Part shown: positions 62,548-64,000 of the stretch, piece after piece
Numbering within the stretch: the stretch's first letter is position 1
How the letters are laid out: the number at the start of each line of letters is the position of its first letter
Source: Alligator mississippiensis
Taxonomy: Eukaryota > Chordata > Crocodylia > Alligatoridae
Assembly: GCF_030867095.1 (NCBI RefSeq)
Contig: NC_081825.1
Span: forward strand, 50,644,501 to 50,708,500
Direction of reading: 5' to 3'
DNA length: 64,000 bases
Made by a program: the position numbers and the translations under genes
Notes under the pieces: model-generated
The model's input: only the letters and a program-made list of their open reading frames with translations
Told to the model about the DNA's origin: nothing
Databases searched by the model: none

Positions 62548-64000
62548 TCATAGTTTCATAGTTGGTAGGGTCAGAAGGGACCTCAGCAGATCATCAGGTC
62601 CGACCCCCTGCCATGGCAGGAAAGAATACTGGGGTCAAACAACCCCGGCAAAGTGTTCATCTAGCCTCCTCTTAAAGACCCCCAGGGTAGAAGCCAGCAC
62701 CACTTCTCTCGGAAGTTGGTTCCAGATCCTAGCCTCCCTGATGGTGAAGTAGCACCTCCTGATATCTAGCCTGAATCTACTCTGCCAGCTTGTGACCGTT
62801 ATTTCTCGTCACTCCTGGGAGTGCTCGAGGAAATAGGGACTCCCCCAATGCCTGCTGGTCCCCTTTGACTAGTCTGTAAACGGCCACTAGATCCCCCCTC
62901 AGTCTTCTCTTGTGGAGGCTGAACAGGTTCAGGTCCCTCAGTGTCTCCTTGTAGGGCCTGCCCTGCTGCCCCCTGATCATGCGAGTAGCCTTCCTCTAGA
63001 CCCTCTCCATGTTGTCCACTTTCCTCCTTAAGTGTGGCACCCAGAACTGGACGCAGTACTCCAACTGAGGCCTGAACAGTGCCACATAGAGGGGGAGGAT
63101 CACCTCCTTGAGATGCATCTGTGGCTGCATAACAAGGTATAGGTGGCCTTCCTGACTGCATCCCCACATTGTCAGTACATGTTCATTTTGGCATCAATAA
63201 TACCTCCCAGATCCTTTTCTGGAGTTCCCCAGCCTGTAGGTATGCTGCTGGTTCTTCCTCCCCAGGTGCAGTACCTTGCATTTGTCCGTGTTGACACTGA
63301 TCCTGTTCTCATCCGCCCACCCCTGTAACCTGTCCAGATCCAATTGCAGCCTGTTCCTCCCTTCTAGCGTGCCCACTTCTCCCCACATCTTACTGTCACC
63401 TGCGAATTTGAACCTGGTGTTTTTTACTCCCTCATCCAAGTCACCGATGAAGATGTTGAACAGTGTGGGCCCGAGGACCAAGCCCTGTGGAACCCCACTG
63501 CCCACATCCCTCCAGGTCGAATAAGACCCGTCCACCACCATTCTCTGGGTGCAGCCCTCCAGCCAATTAGTGACCCATCTGACTGTGTAGGTATCAATGC
63601 CACAGTCTCCTAGTTTTTTTTAATGAGAATGGGGTGAGAGACAGTGTCGAAGGCCTTCCTAAAGTCCAGAAGGACTATGTCCACCATAACACCTGTGTCC
63701 AAGGATTTTGTGACCTGGTCATAGAAGGCCACCAGGTAGGTCTGACAGGGCCTGCCTCTAATGAAACCATACTGGTTGCCCCTAAGCATAATCTCCCCTG
63801 CTGGCCCCTCGTGGACATGCGCCAGGATAATTTTCTCAAAAAGCTTACCCAGGACCAAGGTAAGACTAATGGGCCTATAGTTTCCTGGGTCCTCCTTCCT
63901 CCCTTTTTTGAAAATGGGAACCACAATGGCCCTTTTCCAGTCCTCTGGCACCACACCAGAGAACCACGAGTGCTCATAAAGCCGTGCCAGGGGTCCCACA
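62548..64000 (-). mobile_element. CR1 LINE, at least 1.45 kb, running off the window
   Basis: The plus strand begins with the reversed CR1 tail (TCATAGTTTCATAGTTGGTA followed by GGGTCAGAAGGGACC). Minus-strand frames give the reverse transcriptase: NYRPISLTLVLGKLFEKII, DFRKAFDTVSHPILI, VPQGLVLGPTLFNIFIGDLD, then the thumb and C-terminus (VYRLVKGDQQALGESLFPRA). The catalytic motif expected as FADDTK reads FAGDSK, and a T run near 63617 shifts the frame after SHPILI. It is therefore inactive, though less decayed than the 55105 copy. It interrupts an RPL9 intron. Confidence 0.92.

Overview
The window looks like an amniote (sauropsid) nuclear locus, most likely crocodilian or a close reptile relative. 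Three protein-coding genes with canonical GT-AG introns are recognisable, in the order RFC1 (minus strand, 5' end), KLB (plus strand, complete) and RPL9 (minus strand, 3' end). As I remember it, this is the order on human chromosome 4p14. The interspersed repeats are CR1 LINEs, many non-autonomous hAT-like DNA transposons, Tigger/pogo-like elements and palindromic MITEs. No L1 or Alu-type sequence was seen. The crocodilian assignment rests on this repeat mix and is an inference.

Region by region: 1-11847 is the 5' part of RFC1. Exon 2 (876-1008) carries the PCNA-binding N-terminus. Exon 1 supplies only the ATG (11845-11847) and lies in a CpG island with GC boxes and an E2F-type site. The 10.8-kb intron 1 is full of nested transposons. 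12250-25740 is the RFC1-KLB interval. It starts with transposon-rich DNA (a hAT copy split by extra DNA that holds a 393-bp near-perfect palindrome with an AT-rich centre, then a 1.4-kb GC-rich block with possible Helitron ends) and becomes quieter after about 22 kb.

25741-52853 is KLB (beta-klotho) in five coding exons: 25741-26478, 40595-41105, 45077-45345, 47400-48543 and 52468-52853. The joined CDS is 3048 nt (1015 residues plus stop) and has no internal stop. It encodes two glycoside-hydrolase-1-like klotho domains, one transmembrane helix and a short basic tail. Each klotho domain lacks a different catalytic glutamate, so this is a pseudo-enzyme co-receptor for endocrine FGFs. 52854-60412 is intergenic, with a CR1 copy and a hAT copy with perfect target duplications. 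60413-61639 holds the last two coding exons of RPL9. The rest, to 64000, is RPL9 intron invaded by a 1.45-kb CR1 element that runs off the window.

The genes are not an operon and do unrelated jobs: DNA replication clamp loading (RFC1), metabolic hormone reception (KLB) and the ribosome (RPL9). No previously undescribed gene system was found. The most unusual structures are the AT-rich palindrome, the GC-rich block with a CCAAT-bearing hairpin, and several nested DNA transposons whose ends can be defined to the base.
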